Assembly (NCBI GenBank): GCA_027531565.1
Contig: JAPZSB010000002.1
Span: 434,001 to 498,000 of the forward strand
Direction of reading: 5' to 3'
Length of the DNA stretch: 64,000 nt
From: Beijerinckiaceae bacterium
GTDB taxonomy: Bacteria; Pseudomonadota; Alphaproteobacteria; Rhizobiales; Beijerinckiaceae
The translations under genes were made by a program, and so were the position numbers. Every line of letters starts with the position of its first letter. The stretch's first letter is position 1. This document shows positions 54,541-63,106 of this stretch, one piece after another. Below the pieces are notes generated by a model. It had not been told where the DNA came from. It saw only the letters and a program-made list of their open reading frames with translations, and ran no database searches.

Positions 54541-55584
54541 ATGGATCCGAAGAAGCTCGAAGCGCTCCGCGCCCGCTATGGCGGGGCGGGCGCCACCGAT
54601 GTGCATGACCCCGAATTCCGCAAGGTGATCGACCTGCTTTTCACCGGCAAGGACCGCCGCGCGAAGCCCTATGAGGGCATCTCGACCTTTCTCGATGCGC
54701 CCTACCGGCCCGAGATCGCGGCGGAGAAGGCCTTTTCCGCGCTGGACGTGCCGCTGATCGGCGTGCCGATGGATCTCGGGGTGACGCATCGGCCCGGCTC
54801 GCGTTTCGGGCCGAGGGCGGTGCGACAGGTCGAGCGGATCGGGCCCTATCACGAGGTCCATCGCATCGTGCCGCTGGCGGAATGCCGGATCGCCGATATC
54901 GGCGATGTCCCGTTCCGCAGCCGCTACAATCTCGCGGAGAGCCACGAGGATATCGAGGCCTTCTACGGGCCGATCGCCGCGGCCGGCTGCCGGCCTGTCT
55001 CCATCGGCGGCGACCATTCGATCACCCTGCCGATCCTGAAGGCGCTGGGGCGCGAGCGGCCGGTGGGGATGATCCATATCGACGCACATTGCGACACGAG
55101 CGCGCCGTATGAGGGCACGCGATTCCATCATGGCGGGCCGTTCCGGCAGGCGGTGCTGGAGGGCGTGCTCGATCCCGAGCGGGTGGTCCAGATCGGCATC
55201 CGCGGCAATGCCGAATATCTCTGGGAATTTTCCTACGAGAGCGGGATGAGCGTGATCCATGCCGAGGAATTCCACCGCCTTGGCGTGGACGAGACCATCG
55301 CCCGGATGCGCAAGGTGGTGGGGGACGGGCCGGTCTATGTCTCGTTCGACGTAGACAGCCTCGACCCGGCCTTCGCGCCGGGCACCGGCACGCCGGAAGC
55401 CGGCGGGCTCTCCACCCGCGAGGCGATGGCACTGCTGCGTGGCGCGGCCGGGCTCGACATTGTCGGGGGCGATGTCGTCGAGGTGGCCCCGCAATATGAT
55501 GCGACGACCAACACGGCTCAGGCCGGGGCGCAGATCCTGTTCGAGATCGTGAGCCTGATCGCGCTCAGATTGCGCAAAGGCTGA
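54541..55584 (+). CDS. speB: Agmatinase-family ureohydrolase
   Basis: A 347-residue binuclear-metal hydrolase of the arginase/agmatinase family. Metal ligands are in IGGDHSIT (near 157), MIHIDAHCDTSA (near 179-184) and SFDVDSLDPAFAPGTGTPEAGG (near 268). The roughly 40-residue N-terminal extension (LEALRARYGGAG through FLDAPYRP) is longer than in E. coli SpeB. Agmatine to putrescine plus urea is the default call; guanidinobutyrate or guanidine hydrolysis is also possible, since substrate loops cannot be judged by eye. Start ATG 54541 follows GAGG. Its 3' end overlaps the next gene by 20 bases. Confidence 0.85.
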   Translation: MDPKKLEALRARYGGAGATDVHDPEFRKVIDLLFTGKDRRAKPYEGISTFLDAPYRPEIAAEKAFSALDVPLIGVPMDLGVTHRPGSRFGPRAVRQVERIGPYHEVHRIVPLAECRIADIGDVPFRSRYNLAESHEDIEAFYGPIAAAGCRPVSIGGDHSITLPILKALGRERPVGMIHIDAHCDTSAPYEGTRFHHGGPFRQAVLEGVLDPERVVQIGIRGNAEYLWEFSYESGMSVIHAEEFHRLGVDETIARMRKVVGDGPVYVSFDVDSLDPAFAPGTGTPEAGGLSTREAMALLRGAAGLDIVGGDVVEVAPQYDATTNTAQAGAQILFEIVSLIALRLRKG

Positions 55585-56401
55585 CCAACCGGTCAGTCAA
55601 TTCGCTGTCCGGGTCAGCCAATCCGGCGATCACGGTGAAATGGTTCGCCCCCGCAATTTCGACGCCGGTGGTGCGGGCACCGTGGTTCTGCCAGATGCGG
55701 CAGATCTCGCGGCTCTGGCGGAGATATTCCGCGCTTTCCGCACCGCCTACCGCTGCGACAAGCCGGCGACCGGCGGGCGGTGTATGCACGACCGGCGAGA
55801 GGCGGCGCGCCTCGGCTTCGGACAGGCCCAAAGCCTTGTTGATCGAGGTTCCGACCAGCGGCACCAGGTCGAACAGACCCGAAATGGCAAGACCGGCCGG
55901 TGTCAGGTTCCCCGGTGCGGCCGAGTCGAGCGCCTTCCAGTCAACTGCCAGCGCCATGGCGGTGAGGTGGCCGCCGGCCGAATGGCCATAGGGCACGACG
56001 GGACGGCCGGTCCGGCGCCAGAGATCGAGGATGGCCTGCCGCGTCTGCTCGACGATCGTTGCCATCGGCACGTTCGGGCAGAGATCATATTCCATGATCG
56101 CCGCTGTCAGCCCGCGCGCATTCGCGCCCGCCGCCATGTGGCTGAAGAAGCTGCGGTCGAGCGCCTGCCAGTAGCCGCCATGGATGAACAGGACGACCGG
56201 CCCCGCGCCGGCGCCCGGGAAAAGATCGTAGCGGTGCCGTTCGCCGGGCCCGTAGGCAAGGCCGGCCTCGTGCGGGGTTGCGGCGCGATAGGCGGCGGCA
56301 TCGGCCGCCCAGCCGGCGATGAGGGCGGGGTGTTCCGGCACGCGGGCCCGGTTGTTGTACTCGGCTTCGTAATCGGGCGACATCGGCAGGGACCCTGGCA
56401 T
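55565..56401 (-). CDS. Alpha/beta hydrolase, arylformamidase (kynurenine formamidase)-like
   Basis: A 278-residue cytoplasmic hydrolase. The oxyanion motif HGGYWQALDRSFFSHMA and nucleophile motif GHSAGGHLTAMAL are characteristic of the kynurenine formamidase/BD-FAE group; the C-terminal GANHFTVIAGL supplies the histidine. N-formylkynurenine hydrolysis is a possibility, but no other tryptophan-degradation gene is nearby, so carbamate or ester substrates are open. It lies directly downstream of the LysR gene (six bases), suggesting joint expression. Confidence 0.82.
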   Translation of the reverse strand: MPGSLPMSPDYEAEYNNRARVPEHPALIAGWAADAAAYRAATPHEAGLAYGPGERHRYDLFPGAGAGPVVLFIHGGYWQALDRSFFSHMAAGANARGLTAAIMEYDLCPNVPMATIVEQTRQAILDLWRRTGRPVVPYGHSAGGHLTAMALAVDWKALDSAAPGNLTPAGLAISGLFDLVPLVGTSINKALGLSEAEARRLSPVVHTPPAGRRLVAAVGGAESAEYLRQSREICRIWQNHGARTTGVEIAGANHFTVIAGLADPDSELTDRLVSLCAI

Positions 56402-56407
56402 GGTGGC

Positions 56408-57346
56408 TCAGACAGAGCGAATCGGCAGCGAGTATCCGTCTTCCTGCTGATGCTTGCGAACAAAATCGATGAAACGGCGGGCCACCGCCGAGGGCGGCAT
56501 CATCGAGGGCAGGACGAAGGAGGTCTGGTAGGGAATGGTGGGCCGGAACGGCACGAAGCGGATATCCGGATCCTGCCGGAGCGACATCGGGAACGGATTG
56601 ATGATCGTCATGCCCACGCCGGCCCGGACGAATTCGTAGGCGGCGACGGCGGTCGAGACCTCGATCAGGATCCGCGGCTCGACGCCGGCCCCGAGGAAGA
56701 GGCGCTCCAGCTGGGTCCGGGAGGGAAAGCGCCGGGCCAGGGCGATGAAGGGCTGGTCATGGAAATCCTCCGGCGTCAGGAAAGGCCGGTCGGCCAGCGA
56801 TGAGCCGGGTGGCAGGATCGCATGGGCATCCGAGGAGCGGAAGGTCAGGTAGCGGACGCCGGCATGGTCGGGCCCGGAATCCACCAGCCCGAGATCCATG
56901 TTGCCATTGGCCATCATGGTCACGACTTCCGGCCCGGAGCCGATCTCCACATAGATCCGCGTTTCCGGTTCGGAGCGCGAGAATTCGCCCAGAAGGCGAT
57001 GCAGGAACCAGTGCGCCAGCGTCGGCGGCGCGGCCACGCGCAGGATCGGGCTGGCATCCTCGGGACGCCAGCGCACCCGCTCCAGACGCTCGAAGGTCAG
57101 GAAGATCGGCTCACTTTCCTGATGCAGCGCGAGGGCCTCGGCGGTCGGCAGCAGGCGCCCGCCCTCGCGCCGGAACAGCGTCAGCCCGGTGCGTTCCTCG
57201 AGCTGGTGGATCGCGCGGGAGACGGCCGGCTGCGAGATCCCGAGCTTCTTGGCCGCGGCGGTGGCCTTGCCGAACAGGATCAGCGTGCGGAGGACCTCCA
57301 GCTCGCGGAGCGTCGGGCGGCGGCCGGGATTTGCGGGTTCCTGCAT
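56408..57346 (-). CDS. LysR-family transcriptional regulator
   Basis: A 312-residue LTTR. Residues 14-72 form the winged helix-turn-helix (LRELEVLRTLILFGKATAAAKKLGISQPAVSRAIHQLEERTGLTLFRR, here spanning several motifs), followed by a two-lobed effector domain (LRVAAPPTLAHWFLHRLL, NGNMDLGLVDSGPD, GVGMTIINPFPM). It diverges from the ABC transporter operon and is followed by the arylformamidase-like gene, so it probably controls one or both, using a transported compound as effector. ATG 57346 has a weak ribosome-binding site; GTG 57409 is in frame but would overlap the operator. Confidence 0.93.
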   Translation of the reverse strand: MQEPANPGRRPTLRELEVLRTLILFGKATAAAKKLGISQPAVSRAIHQLEERTGLTLFRREGGRLLPTAEALALHQESEPIFLTFERLERVRWRPEDASPILRVAAPPTLAHWFLHRLLGEFSRSEPETRIYVEIGSGPEVVTMMANGNMDLGLVDSGPDHAGVRYLTFRSSDAHAILPPGSSLADRPFLTPEDFHDQPFIALARRFPSRTQLERLFLGAGVEPRILIEVSTAVAAYEFVRAGVGMTIINPFPMSLRQDPDIRFVPFRPTIPYQTSFVLPSMMPPSAVARRFIDFVRKHQQEDGYSLPIRSV

Positions 57347-57377
57347 AGACCCATGCTTTCCAGTTATATCAATTTCA

Positions 57378-57409
57378 GTGACAATAACCGAATTGAATAT
57401 TAGTGTCAC
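57378..57409. promoter_or_regulatory. Operator-like inverted repeat between the LysR gene and the ABC operon
   Basis: GTGACAATAA (57378-57387) and TTAGTGTCAC (57400-57409) are inverted copies with one mismatch, 22 bases centre to centre, that is two helical turns. It lies in an AT-rich patch 32 bases upstream of the LysR start and about 117 bases upstream of the transporter start, where an LTTR would bind. Confidence 0.6.
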
Positions 57410-57525
57410 CTCATCGTGCCGGCCTCACACTTTCCGCTTGGACTTTCATCCGGGCTGACGTGAGAATGGCGCATTGCCGGCTGGGAGACGTCCTCAAGGA
57501 GCCCCGGCCTGTCTGCAGGGAGACG

Positions 57526-59109
57526 ATGATGCACCATGTATGGAAACCCGCCGTGATGGCGGTTGTGCTCGGTTGCGGCTGGGCGATGCCTGCCGCTGCG
57601 CAGGAGCTGAAGATCGCGATGTCCTCCGAGCCCAGCTCGGCCGATCCGCATTACCACAATCTCACGCCGAACAACCAGATCGCGCGGCATGTCTACGAAC
57701 CGCTGGTCTTCATGGACGAGTACCAGGCCATCGGGCCTGGCCTCGCCTCGAGCTGGAAGATCGTCGATGACAAGACCTGGGAGTTCAGGCTCCGGGCCAA
57801 TGTCAAGTTCCATGACGGGTCGCCGCTGACCGTCGACGATGTGATCTTCACCTTCAACCGCGTGCCGAACGTGCCGAAATCCCCGGCGCCAAAGACGTCC
57901 TACATCGCCGGGAAGACAATCGAGAAGGTCGATGACCTGACCTTCCGCGTGAAGACGCCCAATCCAGAAGCGCTGATGCTGAACCATCTCGCCAATATCG
58001 AGATCATGTCGGCCAAGGCCTCGGGGAATGTCACGACCGAGGATATCAATGCCGGCAAGGGTGCCGTGGGCACCGGCCCGTACCAGTTCGTCGAGTTCGT
58101 GCCGGGCGACCGCCTCGTCCTCAAGCGCAACGATGCCTATTGGGGCGCCAAGGAGCCCTGGGAAAAGGTGACGTTCCGCTTCATCAAGTCGGACCCGACC
58201 CGCGTGGCGGCGCTTCTCTCGGGCGATGTCGACGTGATCGAGACCGTCCCGACGGCCGATGCGCAGCGTCTCTCGAAGGACCCGAAAGTGTCGGTCGCGA
58301 GCGCGCTCTCGAACCGCCTCGTCTATCTCCACATGGACCGGTATCGCGCCGAGACCCCGTTCGTGAAGGGCAAGGATGGCAGCCAGATCAAGAATCCCTT
58401 CCATGATCTGAAGGTCCGCCAGGCCATCAACAAGGCCATCAACCGCCCGGCCATCGTCGAGCGGATCATGGAAGGCGAAGCCGTGCCGGCCAGCCAGATG
58501 CTGCCGGATTCCTATGCCGGCACGTCCAAGAAGCTGAAGCCGGTCGCCTATGATGTCGAGGGCGCCCGCAAGCTGCTGGCGGAAGCCGGCTTTCCGAACG
58601 GCTTCAAGCTGACGATCCATGGGCCGAACGGCCGCTACACCAACGATACCAAGATCATCGAGGCCGTGGCCCAGATGCTGACCCGCGTCGGCATCGAAGC
58701 CAGCGTCGAGACGCTGCCACCGGCCGTGTTCTTCTCGCGCGCCTCCAGCGGCGGGCCGGACAAGCAGCCGGAATTCTCGATGATCCTCGCCGGTTGGTCT
58801 GCCGGCACGGGCGAGCCGAGCCACTCACTTCGTGCTCTGCTCGGCACGTTCAACCCCAAGATGGGGAGTGGTTCGGCCAATCGCGGCCGCTACTCGAACC
58901 CGGCCATGGATGCCGTGCTCGACCGGGCGCTCTCGACGGTCGATTTCGACAAGCGCAACGTGCTGCTGGCTGAAGCTGCGGAAATCGCCATGGGCGATGT
59001 CGGGCTGATCCCGATCCACTACCAGAAGAACACCTGGGCGGCGAAGAAGGGTCTCAAGGTCACGCCGCGGACCGACGAGTACACCCTCGCCATGTCGGTG
59101 CGTCCGTAA
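57526..59109 (+). CDS. ABC transporter substrate-binding protein, family 5 (DppA/OppA type)
   Basis: A 527-residue periplasmic binding protein for peptides, opines or similar solutes. Signal peptide with hydrophobic AVMAVVLGCGWAMPAAA, cleavage before QELK. SBP_bac_5 features are PSSADPHYHNLTPNNQIARHVYEPLV, the family signature near VKFHDGSPLTVDDVIFTFNR, GTGPYQFVEFVPGDRLVLKRND and VRQAINKAINRPAIVERIMEG. A second ATG at 57529 has better spacing from GGGAG and may be the real start. First gene of a five-gene transporter operon divergent from the LysR gene. Confidence 0.94.
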   Translation: MMHHVWKPAVMAVVLGCGWAMPAAAQELKIAMSSEPSSADPHYHNLTPNNQIARHVYEPLVFMDEYQAIGPGLASSWKIVDDKTWEFRLRANVKFHDGSPLTVDDVIFTFNRVPNVPKSPAPKTSYIAGKTIEKVDDLTFRVKTPNPEALMLNHLANIEIMSAKASGNVTTEDINAGKGAVGTGPYQFVEFVPGDRLVLKRNDAYWGAKEPWEKVTFRFIKSDPTRVAALLSGDVDVIETVPTADAQRLSKDPKVSVASALSNRLVYLHMDRYRAETPFVKGKDGSQIKNPFHDLKVRQAINKAINRPAIVERIMEGEAVPASQMLPDSYAGTSKKLKPVAYDVEGARKLLAEAGFPNGFKLTIHGPNGRYTNDTKIIEAVAQMLTRVGIEASVETLPPAVFFSRASSGGPDKQPEFSMILAGWSAGTGEPSHSLRALLGTFNPKMGSGSANRGRYSNPAMDAVLDRALSTVDFDKRNVLLAEAAEIAMGDVGLIPIHYQKNTWAAKKGLKVTPRTDEYTLAMSVRP

Positions 59110-59197
59110 CCGCCACCAGGCAGCGGGGCCGCGTGGCTCCGCTGCCTTTCCTGGCGCGTGTCCGTTCTGGCGCGAGTTCCTCCCCGGGGAGTTTTCC

Positions 59198-60175
59198 ATG
59201 CTGGCCTTTGTCATCCGGCGGCTTGCGCAGGCGTTCTTCGTCGTCGTCGCCATGGTCGTTCTTGTCTTCTTCGGCACCTACGTTATCGGCGACCCCGTCT
59301 GGATGATGGTGCCGGGCGATGCCACGCAGGAGCAGGTCGAGGAGGTGCGCCGCACCTTCGGCTTCGACCAGCCCGTCTACATGCAGTTCCTGACCTTCCT
59401 CGGCGATGTGCTCCGCGGCGAGTTCGGACGGTCCTATGTGCATGGCTCCTCCGCCATCGGGCTGATCCTCGACCGCATGCCGGCCACGCTGGAACTGGCG
59501 CTCGCGGCGCTGATCCTCGCCATCGTGATCGGCATCCCGCTCGGGCTCTTCGCCGGGCTGAAGCCGGATCACCCGGTTTCCCGCGGGATCATGGCCGTCT
59601 CGATCCTCGGCTTCTCGCTGCCGACCTTCTGGGTCGGGCTGATGCTGATCATGCTGTTCTCGGTCATGCTCGGCTGGCTGCCGGCCACGGGACGCGGCCC
59701 GGTCATCTCGATCCTCGGCATCGAGACCTCGCTGTTCAGCCTCGAAGGCTGGCGGCATCTCTTCCTGCCGGCGCTGAACCTCGCGCTGCTGAAGATCAGC
59801 CTGGTGATCCGGCTGACGCGTTCCGGCGCCCGCGAGGCCAGCCTGCAGGATTACGTGAAATTCGCCCGGGCCAAGGGGCTCAGCCCGCGCCGCATCATCG
59901 GCGTCCATATCCTGAAGAACATCATGATCCCCATCGTCACCGTGCTGGGGCTGGAATTCGGCTCGCTCGTCGCCTTCTCGGTCGTCACCGAGACGATCTT
60001 CGCCTGGCCGGGCATGGGCAAGCTGCTGCTGGAAGCGATCCAGCGCCTCGATCGCCCGCTCATCGTCGGCTACGTGATGGTGGTGGTGCTGCTCTTCGTG
60101 ACGATCAACCTGATCGTCGACATCCTCTATTCCGCGCTCGATCCGCGCGTCCGCCTCACCGGGAGCCAGTCATGA
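59198..60175 (+). CDS. ABC transporter permease, DppB type
   Basis: A 325-residue inner-membrane permease with about six spans. The N-terminal MLAFVIRRLAQAFFVVVAMVVLVFFG, the large periplasmic loop (about 30-100) and the EAA-type loop EASLQDYVKFARAKGLSPRRIIGVHILKN are typical of DppB/OppB. GGGGAG precedes ATG 59198. It ends in an ATGA overlap with the next permease gene, so translation is coupled. Confidence 0.95.
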   Translation: MLAFVIRRLAQAFFVVVAMVVLVFFGTYVIGDPVWMMVPGDATQEQVEEVRRTFGFDQPVYMQFLTFLGDVLRGEFGRSYVHGSSAIGLILDRMPATLELALAALILAIVIGIPLGLFAGLKPDHPVSRGIMAVSILGFSLPTFWVGLMLIMLFSVMLGWLPATGRGPVISILGIETSLFSLEGWRHLFLPALNLALLKISLVIRLTRSGAREASLQDYVKFARAKGLSPRRIIGVHILKNIMIPIVTVLGLEFGSLVAFSVVTETIFAWPGMGKLLLEAIQRLDRPLIVGYVMVVVLLFVTINLIVDILYSALDPRVRLTGSQS

Positions 60176-61074
60176 GTGCCGCGACGTCCAACCCGGCTCC
60201 GGCGCAGGGCGAATTCGCCCGGTTCGCCGCCCGATTCGCCGAGGACCGCGTGGCCGTCTTCGGCCTGGTCCTGCTGCTCGTCATCGTCGCGATGGCGCTG
60301 CTGGCGCCCTTCATCTCGCCGCAGAACCCCTATGATCTCGGCAAGGTCGACATCATGGATTCGCGACAGCCGCCCGGCACCAAGGCCGGCGACGGGTTCG
60401 CCATGCTGCTCGGTTCGGACGGGATGGGGCGTGACCTGTTCTCCAGCATCCTCTACGGGCTGCGGATCTCGCTGACCGTCGGCGTGCTCAGCGGTGTGCT
60501 GGCCGCGACGCTCGGCCTCGTGCTCGGGCTCGTTGCCGCCTATGCCGGCGGCCGCATCGAAACGCTGATCATGCGGATCGTCGATCTCCAGCTCTCGTTG
60601 CCCTCGGTCCTGGTGGCGCTGATCCTGGTCGCGTTGCTGGGCAAGGGGATCGACAAGATCATCCTCGCGCTCGTGGTCGTGCAATGGGCCTATTACGCCC
60701 GGACCGTGCGCGGTTCTGCACTGGTGGAGCGGCGCAAGGAATATGTCGAGGCGGCGCGATCGCTCGGGCTCTCGCATGCGCGGACGGTGTTCCGCCACAT
60801 CCTGCCGAACTGCCTCGCACCGGTCATTGTCATCGCCACGGTCCAGACGGCGCATGCGATCAGCCTCGAGGCGACCTTGTCCTTCCTGGGCGTCGGCCTG
60901 CCGCAGACCGAGCCCTCGCTCGGCGTGCTCATCGCCAACGGCTTCCAGTACATGCTCTCGGGCAAGTACTGGATCTCGTTCTTTCCCGGTCTCGCGCTGC
61001 TGCTGACGATCGTTGCGATCAATCTCGTCGGCGACCGGCTGCGCGACGTGCTCAACCCGCGGCTGGAGAAATGA
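60172..61074 (+). CDS. ABC transporter permease, DppC type
   Basis: A 300-residue partner permease. A soluble start (about 1-25) is followed by a first membrane span, the conserved loop LLGSDGMGRDLFSSILYGLRISLTVG and the EAA loop ERRKEYVEAARSLGLSHARTVFRHILPN. Forms the channel with the DppB-type protein. ATG 60172 overlaps the previous stop; its own stop overlaps or abuts the first ATPase gene. Confidence 0.95.
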   Translation: MSAATSNPAPAQGEFARFAARFAEDRVAVFGLVLLLVIVAMALLAPFISPQNPYDLGKVDIMDSRQPPGTKAGDGFAMLLGSDGMGRDLFSSILYGLRISLTVGVLSGVLAATLGLVLGLVAAYAGGRIETLIMRIVDLQLSLPSVLVALILVALLGKGIDKIILALVVVQWAYYARTVRGSALVERRKEYVEAARSLGLSHARTVFRHILPNCLAPVIVIATVQTAHAISLEATLSFLGVGLPQTEPSLGVLIANGFQYMLSGKYWISFFPGLALLLTIVAINLVGDRLRDVLNPRLEK

Positions 61075-61076
61075 CC

Positions 61077-62060
61077 ATGGCCGAACCGGTTCTTGCGGTC
61101 GACAATCTCGCCACGCATTTCTTCACGCGGGACGGGGTGGTGAAATCGGTCGATGGCGTCTCCTTCACCGTGGCGCCCGGCGAGGTGCTGGGCCTCGTCG
61201 GTGAATCCGGCTCCGGCAAGTCGGTGACCGGCTTCTCGATCATGGGGCTGATCGACCCGCCGGGGCGCATCGTGTCCGGTTCCATCCGCCTCAAGGGCGA
61301 GGAACTGGTCGGGCGGACAGAGGCGGAGATGCGGGCCGTTCGCGGCCGTTCGCTTGCCATGATCTTCCAGGATCCGATGATGACGCTCAACCCCGTCCTG
61401 CGGATCGACACGCAGATGATGGAGGCCGTCCATGCCCATGAAAAGGTGTCGGAAAAGGCCGCGCGTGACCGGGCGGTGCAGGCGCTGGCGCAGGTGGGCA
61501 TCCCCTCGCCGGAGGAGCGCCTCTCCGCCTATCCGCACCAGTTTTCCGGCGGCATGCGCCAGCGCGTCGCCATCGCCATCGCGCTCATCCACCGGCCGGC
61601 GCTGATCATCGCGGACGAGCCGACCACCGCGCTGGACGTGACGATCCAGAGCCAGATCCTCGCGGAGGTGCAGAAGCTCTGTGCCGAAAGCGGCACGGCC
61701 CTGGTCTGGATCACGCATGACCTTGCCGTCGTGGCCGGCCTCGCCGACCGGGTGGCCGTCATGTATGCCGGCCGCATCGTCGAGCAGGGGCGGGTGGATG
61801 ACGTGCTCGACCGGCCGCTCCATCCCTATACGCATGGCCTGATCGGTTCCGTGCCGGGCGAGGCCATGCCGGGCAAGCGGCTGGCCCAGATCCCCGGTTC
61901 GACGCCCTCGCTCGGGCGGTTGCCGCCGGGCTGTGCGTTCGAGCCGCGCTGCAGCCGGGCCGTCGAGGCCTGCCGCGCCGGTGCGCCGCCGCTGGCCGAG
62001 GGTCCTCAGGGCCGGGCCTATCGCTGCATCAACCCCGTTCCCGCCGAGGAGGCCGCGTGA
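61077..62060 (+). CDS. ABC transporter ATP-binding protein, DppD type
   Basis: A 327-residue nucleotide-binding subunit. Walker A GESGSGKS near 41-48, Q-loop IFQDPMMTLNP, signature FSGGMRQRVAIA, Walker B ALIIADEPTTALD and the H-loop His in VWITHDLAVV. The C-terminal oligopeptide-transporter extension has PGCAFEPRCSRAVEACR, whose Cys residues bind an Fe-S cluster in some relatives. Two in-frame starts exist; 61077 has GGAG at 8 bases, whereas 61071 overlaps the previous stop as ATGA. Confidence 0.95.
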   Translation: MAEPVLAVDNLATHFFTRDGVVKSVDGVSFTVAPGEVLGLVGESGSGKSVTGFSIMGLIDPPGRIVSGSIRLKGEELVGRTEAEMRAVRGRSLAMIFQDPMMTLNPVLRIDTQMMEAVHAHEKVSEKAARDRAVQALAQVGIPSPEERLSAYPHQFSGGMRQRVAIAIALIHRPALIIADEPTTALDVTIQSQILAEVQKLCAESGTALVWITHDLAVVAGLADRVAVMYAGRIVEQGRVDDVLDRPLHPYTHGLIGSVPGEAMPGKRLAQIPGSTPSLGRLPPGCAFEPRCSRAVEACRAGAPPLAEGPQGRAYRCINPVPAEEAA

Positions 62061-63076
62061 TGGCCGCGCAAGAGCTCCTGCGCATCGAAGGTATTTCGAA
62101 GCGCTTCGTGAAGCCGGTCGATCTGGCCGGCCGCATCGCCAACATGATGGGCGCCAGCAACCGGGAAGCCGTGGTCCATGCCGTCGATGGCGTGGATCTC
62201 TCGGTGGCGGAGGGCGAAGTCGTTGCCCTGGTCGGTGAATCGGGCTGCGGCAAGTCCACGCTGGGCCGCGTCATCGCCGGTATCCACGAGCCGACGGAGG
62301 GCCACGTCTTCTGGCGCGGGCAGGACATCGCGATGATGGATTCCGCAGCGCGGCAGGCCTTCACGCTGGGCGCGCAGATGATCTTCCAGGATCCGATGTC
62401 CTCGCTCAATCCGCGCATCCGGGCCGGCGAGATCGTGGGCGAGGCGCCGCGTGTGCATGGTCTTGTCGATGCAGCCGGGCAGGCGGAGTATGTCGCTACC
62501 CTGTTCCGGCAGGTCGGGCTCGATCCGGAGTATCGCCGGCGCTTTCCGCACCAGTTCTCGGGCGGGCAGCGCGCCCGCATCGGTATTGCCCGCGCGCTGG
62601 CGGTGAAGCCGAAGCTGCTGGTCTGCGACGAATCCGTCGCCGCGCTCGACGTGTCGATCCAGGCGCAGGTGCTCAACCTGTTCATGGATCTGCGCGAGGC
62701 GCTTGGCCTCGCCTATGTGTTCATCAGCCATGATCTCGGCGTGGTGAGGCACATTTCCGACCGCATCTTCATCATGTATCTCGGCCGCGTCATCGAGAGC
62801 GGGCGGACCGACGAGATCTTCCGTGAGCCGGCCCATCCCTATACGCGGGCGCTGCTCGACAACGTGCCCCGGCTCGATGCCCGCAAGCGCAGTTTCTCGA
62901 CGGTGAAAGGCGAGATCCCCTCGCCGCTCAATCCGCCGCCGGGCTGCCATTTCCATCCGCGCTGCCCGCTGGCCGGCCCACGCTGCTCTGTCGAGGTGCC
63001 GCGCCGGACCAGACTTGCCGAAGGGCGGATTGTTGCCTGCCATCTTGCCGATGGCGGAGTGGCAGCTGCAGCCTGA
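62060..63076 (+). CDS. ABC transporter ATP-binding protein, DppF type
   Basis: A 338-residue second ATPase. Walker A GESGCGKST, Q-loop MIFQDPMSSLNPR, signature FSGGQRARIGIARAL, Walker B LLVCDESVAALDVS and H-loop ISHDLGVV. The C-terminal extension has PPGCHFHPRCPLAGPRCSVE with the same Cys spacing as its partner. An insertion after the start (KRFVKPVDLAGRIANMMGASNREAVVHAVDGV) is normal for DppF/OppF. ATG 62060 overlaps the previous TGA; GAGGAGG lies 8 bases upstream. Last gene of the operon. Confidence 0.95.
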   Translation: MAAQELLRIEGISKRFVKPVDLAGRIANMMGASNREAVVHAVDGVDLSVAEGEVVALVGESGCGKSTLGRVIAGIHEPTEGHVFWRGQDIAMMDSAARQAFTLGAQMIFQDPMSSLNPRIRAGEIVGEAPRVHGLVDAAGQAEYVATLFRQVGLDPEYRRRFPHQFSGGQRARIGIARALAVKPKLLVCDESVAALDVSIQAQVLNLFMDLREALGLAYVFISHDLGVVRHISDRIFIMYLGRVIESGRTDEIFREPAHPYTRALLDNVPRLDARKRSFSTVKGEIPSPLNPPPGCHFHPRCPLAGPRCSVEVPRRTRLAEGRIVACHLADGGVAAAA

Positions 63077-63106
63077 GCAGGGCGTAGTTCTCCTCCGGCG
63101 AGAGGG

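Noticed and set aside
52305-54542. A 745-codon minus-strand frame opposite kup
   Set aside because: Low-complexity charged translation opposite a strongly recognised membrane protein.
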